In this document: piece by piece, positions 31,279 through 35,596 of the stretch
Layout of the letters: each line of letters begins with the position of its first letter
Position numbering within the stretch: position 1 is the first letter of the stretch
NCBI GenBank assembly: GCA_026260175.1
Contig: JAKCWW010005650.1
Coordinates: forward strand, 1 to 35,596
DNA length: 35,596 bases
DNA from: Reticulitermes lucifugus
Lineage: Eukaryota > Arthropoda > Insecta > Blattodea > Rhinotermitidae
Direction of reading: 5' to 3'
Program-made: the position numbers and the translations under genes
Notes under the pieces: generated by a model
What the model saw: only the letters and a program-made list of their open reading frames with translations
Told to the model about the DNA's origin: nothing
The model's database searches: none

Positions 31279-32344
31279 AATGAGACGAGAAGAACATGAG
31301 TGGTGCTAAGTATTTGAAGGGAGTCTGTCGTGACCTTCTTCGGTTAGTCTTCCGGCATTTTCGTGGAAAACCTGACGAAACCAGCAGGCAACATGTCATT
31401 AGCCGCAATCTATATAGTAACAGTCCTAGTAATATTCGTATGATGTTTTATGGTACGTAGACTGGCGGTTTAAAATGTCATGTTACAGTATAAGCTCGAA
31501 TAAAACGCGGGGTTCTTTCCGGAAATAGCGCACAGAAATTAGGGTCTCCTTATCAGCAAAGATCTTATGTCATTTCCCGGTAATAAGTCAGGAACACGTA
31601 ATTTCCTAATAAATAGCGACTAATAAGGCATGCTATAGCTGTTCTTTCTCACTAAGTATTCCAGTGAAAGCTTCATTATTAGTTCCAGTTTCGTACTCGT
31701 ATATGTCTTTGCCTAGTTCACAGTGTGAAAATTTTCTAAATTCTCTGAGTTCCTTCTTTAAATACCCCAGTGCGAGAGAGCGAGTCAGTCACCTTGTATT
31801 CGGAGATGCCTTATGTTCGGGCCTATCCGGTAATTCGAAAAGCTGACCTATATCTGCTTTGTCCTTGTGTGTTAATAATAATAATAATAATAATATGAAT
31901 GGCAATATCTCCATAGAAGGATCATATGAGTCATGCTATTCATGAATATAGTGTATAAGCAATGCGAAATAACAGGAATTTTAAAACAGGATTTTTATTA
32001 CTCTAACTGAATCATTTGCTGTTACTTCATTAGGGAATTAAATGCATTTATTCTGCCATGGAAGGATTACATTTTAGCCTCTATTCCAACAGATTAAATA
32101 TAGATTAACACAACTAATTTTCTGTGCTCACATACCTCCGAGAATGTAGGCCTATAAGAAATGTTCAGATCTGATGAAATAATTATTAGTAACCGTTATA
32201 AATAGCAAAGTTTTTCTCGTGTCTTATTCTATATCTTACTTCTTAACGGCTCGTCTTCCTTCCGTCCGAATCGTTTCTAAGCATTCTCTTTTCGAAAATG
32301 TTAATTTCTGCCCTTCCTTCAAAGTAACTTATTATATATAAATA
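31279..32344. other. Gene-free stretch
   Basis: No exon or element was recognised apart from a (TAA)n microsatellite at 31872-31895. Confidence 0.4.
31872..31895. repeat. (TAA)n microsatellite
   Basis: About eight uninterrupted TAA units. Confidence 0.95.
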
Positions 32345-32502
32345 CAGGGTTGCACATATTTTCCAGAAATCTAGGAGCCACCTGAAAATTCTAGGCGCCA
32401 GAAAGGTGATATGAAGCAAGTTCCATACTGAGGACCCACAGATATTAGGCGCCACCATAAAAAATTTAGTCGCCCGGACAACCTGGCATTTGTGCACCCC
32501 TG
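32345..32502. mobile_element. Small hAT-like MITE
   Basis: The ends cagggttgcacata and tttgtgcacccctg are inverted repeats at 11 of 14 positions and fit the CAGGG-type termini of hAT transposons. The 158-bp interior repeats aggcgcca and related words. Flanking 8-mers (tataaata, tgtgtcta) do not match, so the insertion is old or the call is wrong. Confidence 0.5.
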
Positions 32503-33430
32503 TGTGTCTACATATATATATATATGCCTATATATTATAAAATATAGAATTCTGGAAACATGGAAATATACCTCCAAAGCCATTTTAGCTTAAATGCTGC
32601 GATTTATACAGGAAATTCTAAACTACTGAGTTACTTGTGTGCAAACCAGACTCATGTGAAGAAGGAAGGCAATTGGCCATCATTGATTGGTGGTCGATGT
32701 CTATGTGATTCCAGCTAATTGCTTACCACAAGCATCTAATTGGCCTCATTTTGCGCTCATTAGGGCTACAGGCCAGAACACTGCAAATTAGTAAAATATG
32801 GTTTCTACAAATCGCCCGATAAACAGAAAAGTCCCCAAAACAGGCACGATCTGCCCGTGTACATATGTAGTTTACGTTTCGCTCTATGTGCGCGAGCTCA
32901 ACAGAAATTTCAAAATAATCTGTCCCTGCTGTAACACACACAGTGAGAATACCAAAAACCGGATAATAAAGCTGCCGATATTACCTTTGTTCTGTTAGGA
33001 TTTCATAGAAATTTGTTAGTTTTAAAGTCATTCTAGTTATTGCATACAACAGATGTAATTTGTGCACAGTGTAATAAACAACCTTACAATGAAAATAATT
33101 TGGCTGTCTAGAAGGGAATGTAACCATATTACTTCAGGCGTATTCATTTCTGCAAAATATATTTTTCTGTACAGAATCCTACCAAATACAAGGCAAGAAC
33201 ACCACTGGCTCTAAAAATTGGCTCACATGCTAATACAAAATTTTGATTACGTGTGCGTAATGAGCCCTACATCTCAGAAAAATGTAATATTACATTTGGG
33301 ACACGCTACTTTTACCACACTTTATATTCCTTCAAGCACGTTCACCGTATACTACGCTACAGATTAACACGTAGAGAGCTGTGCTTTATAACTCCCACTC
33401 TGAATTAAACTTCCAAAAACATAAACATAA
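32503..33430. other. Gene-free stretch
   Basis: It contains a short (TA)n run at 32511-32525. I see no other feature. Confidence 0.4.
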
Positions 33431-33742
33431 AGGCAAAGGTAAAGCAATCCCATTACAGGCCTGGACAGGCCCTTAGGGTTCCAGGAGGTTGAGGCTCNCA
33501 GATTTATAGACAATCGGCACATGAAGGTGGTAAGGTTGTCAGCCCTACACACCGGCCGCCTTTATTCCACAGGAAATAATCCTGGTACTCATTTCTGTTG
33601 GAGGCTGAGTCAACCCCAGGGCCATAAGTGCGACCGAAAGGATTATGTCAGTGAAAAAATTAAACTGACACCATCGGGAATCGAACCCGCGACCTTCCGG
33701 CTTGTAGCGCAGTGCCTCAACCAAATGCGCCACCACGTGGCC
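33431..33742 (-). mobile_element. SINE family 3, copy E
   Basis: The tail ggcaaaggtaaagcaatccc, body and complete head (gaatcgaacccgcgacct, caaccaaatgcgccaccacg) are on the minus strand. One ambiguous base occurs at 33498. Frames at 33364-33853 are SINE read-through. Confidence 0.93.
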
Positions 33743-34368
33743 GCAAAAAAACACTATAATGCAGGATCTAAATTAAACCTATCTTATTTTCTTATACAAC
33801 TAATTATATTCACTGAAATTACTATTTACTTGTATTGGCCTGTTCGACACTGAACGTTAGCTTTTGTATTTACGCCCATTTCCGCAAAATATTCTCCAAA
33901 TCCTCTAGAATGTAGAAACGTGTACAACTTTACGTCAATGTAGAAAGGGTTAATCAGGTTTTGAAACTTTAAATACAGACGATCTCGCACGTTAAATTTG
34001 TATATGCACCATAAAAATATGTTACAGGAAAAATACAGGAAAATCCTGATTTCATCTGATGTGAGCAGAGTTTTAACCCAATAATAGCGTCAGACCAAGA
34101 GGCATTGAAGGCCTTCAACAGAAACAAAGTCGTTTTTCCGTTTACAATATTATTACCGTAAACAGAACAAAGAGAGCAAGTTCCGATGTGCTCTTCTATT
34201 GGCCCAGCTGCACTAATCAAAACTTGGGTTTTCGCACTAACGTGAAGCCCCAAACCGAAACCCTGGATTTGATTTAATGATTCACTTTATTCGACCGAAA
34301 ATTATTCCTACATATTCCAGTAAACAGTGTATCCTTTTGAACAAATAACTCTTAAAACCCTTTCAGAT
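33743..34368. other. Gene-free stretch
   Basis: Nothing recognised. A 94-codon minus-strand frame at 33969-34253 shows no family features. Confidence 0.4.
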
Positions 34369-34381
34369 ATTAAGATATTTA

Positions 34382-34675
34382 TTATTATTATTATTATTTA
34401 TTGAAGGGCCCCGCAGCAGACGCTACGGACGCACCGCAGCCTTGAAGGCTTATTGTGCAACCCTGTGATGAAGATGATGAGGTTCTTTCTGCTTTTCCAT
34501 TGTAATGGAGCACCGGTGGAATGAAATTGACAGTGGAAAACCGAAGTACTCGGAGAAAAACCTGTCCCAGTGTCACTTTGTCCACCACAAATCCCAAATG
34601 GACCGAACAGGGATCGAACCCGGGCCTCCGCTGTAAGAGGCCGGCGACTAACCGCCTGAGCCATGGCACCGCCTT
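34382..34675 (-). mobile_element. SINE family 4, copy B, with (TAA)n tail
   Basis: The minus-strand head ggcggtgccatggctcaggc and a tRNA-like B box are intact. The body ends in aagggccccgcagcag and a (TAA)n tail, seen as ttattattattatta at 34382-34398. A perfect 13-bp target-site duplication, attaagatattta, lies at 34369-34381 and 34676-34688. Confidence 0.96.
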
Positions 34676-34689
34676 ATTAAGATATTTAA

Positions 34690-35528
34690 GGCCACGTCTT
34701 TAATACGCCTTTGTTACGGTGAAGAATATGTCTACCGAGCATTTATACGAGTCTTTTTATATCATCTTCTTTTTTACATTGATCCGATTTGAATTTAATT
34801 TTAGAAAATATCTGAGGATTCCCTAATGCTGGAAATTTCAAATTGTATGTAGTTTCATGGAAATATTTATGTGAGCTTTACGTTCCCCCGTCAGCAAACA
34901 ATACTGTTTCTAGCGCTCGGTTTGTACACCATCTGATAAAAATGCAGAACAATTTTCCTAGGTAAAATTGACACCTAATCAGCCTGCGTACAAAATTTCC
35001 TTACTGTTGTGCGAAGAATATTGAGTCAACAAATAAACGAATCCTCTGCATACACAGACATGTATAAGCTCGCAGCAAAGACTAGAATTGTAACAGAAGC
35101 CGGTGATATTGCGTTCCCCTTGCAGTGGTAGGTGCAATTCGCGAGAAAAAAAATAACCTCCTTCGTAACGACGCTACTTCTGCCGTAGCTTTTTGCTGAC
35201 TTTTCGCTATTCTGTGTCGTTTCTTCTCCCTTCAATTCTGAGTCTCCCTGCAAATGTCACTAACTTTCAGCAGCAGGTCACAGCTCTGAACAACTGTCAG
35301 CTGTCTACTGCAGTAATATTATAAAATTGAGCACGGTGTGCTTTTTTTGTAAAACATATTTTTAAATTTTTAACAAATTATTAAGTGTAATTAATAACTT
35401 CGATATCTAAGAATCCCCTACAAATAACGTTTTTAAATTAAACTACAATTTAGTCAAATTCAACTTTGTTTCGATTTAGTCATCCCAGAAGTGAGTATGT
35501 GTGTATGTAGGCCTATATATGTACGTAA
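34690..35528. other. Gene-free stretch
   Basis: AT-rich DNA. I see no exon, SINE or array. Confidence 0.4.
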
Positions 35529-35596
35529 GCCCAGAGGCCCAGAGGGGGAGTAGAGGTATAGCTCTACTCTTTCTTTAACCTCGGCGCTAGATGGGG
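35529..35596 (-). mobile_element. SINE family 2, copy E, cut by the window edge
   Basis: gcccagaggcccagaggggg and ctttctttaacctcggcgct match the 3' body of family 2. The rest lies beyond the window. The usual aaaggtaaa tail is absent at its left end. Confidence 0.85.

Noticed and set aside
34394..34703. Three overlapping open frames on both strands
   Set aside because: All are read-through of one family 4 SINE.

Overview
This 35.6 kb window looks like insect nuclear DNA, most likely from a cockroach or termite-like (blattodean) genome. It is AT-rich, almost free of long reading frames, and crowded with tRNA-headed SINEs. One SINE reads through, on the reverse strand, as the spurious peptide AGFEPAIPASERPQTHALD, a string I associate from memory with Periplaneta gene models. 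The organism assignment is an inference.

Only one gene is well supported. The 3' half of a class A (rhodopsin-family) peptide-type GPCR lies on the + strand in three exons: 18629-18744 (TM3 end with the DRY motif), 23941-24234 (TM4, ECL2 cysteine, TM5) and 25006-25491 (TM6 with CWLP, TM7 with NPVLY, helix 8 and tail). All inner junctions are GT-AG and in phase. The first exon here begins in mid-codon, so the exons for the N-terminus, TM1 and TM2 lie further upstream. I could not find them in 1-18628, so that stretch is either a large 5' intron or intergenic.

The rest is mobile-element debris. There are at least five tRNA-derived SINE families, several with clear target-site duplications. There are also a TIR-bearing DNA transposon family, a small hAT-like MITE, a LINE 3' coding tail, foldback elements, a 31-bp minisatellite with a five-unit higher-order period, and microsatellites. 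A 95-base N gap falls inside one SINE.

The most interesting signal is a set of hammerhead-ribozyme-like sequences. At 8287-8343 (+) and 9609-9688 (-) the order is stem I, CUGAUGA, stem II, GAA, a tiny palindromic stem III, UH, stem I. Related copies occur at 20155-20200 (-), 22040-22071 (+) and 23735-23767 (+), and as inverted pairs inside foldback elements at 13504-13735 and 24552-24780. Stem II sequences differ between copies but still pair, and all share an extra U between the core and stem II. Short-stem-III type I hammerheads are known from retrozymes and Penelope-like elements. The foldback arrangement and the extra U may mark an undescribed lineage.
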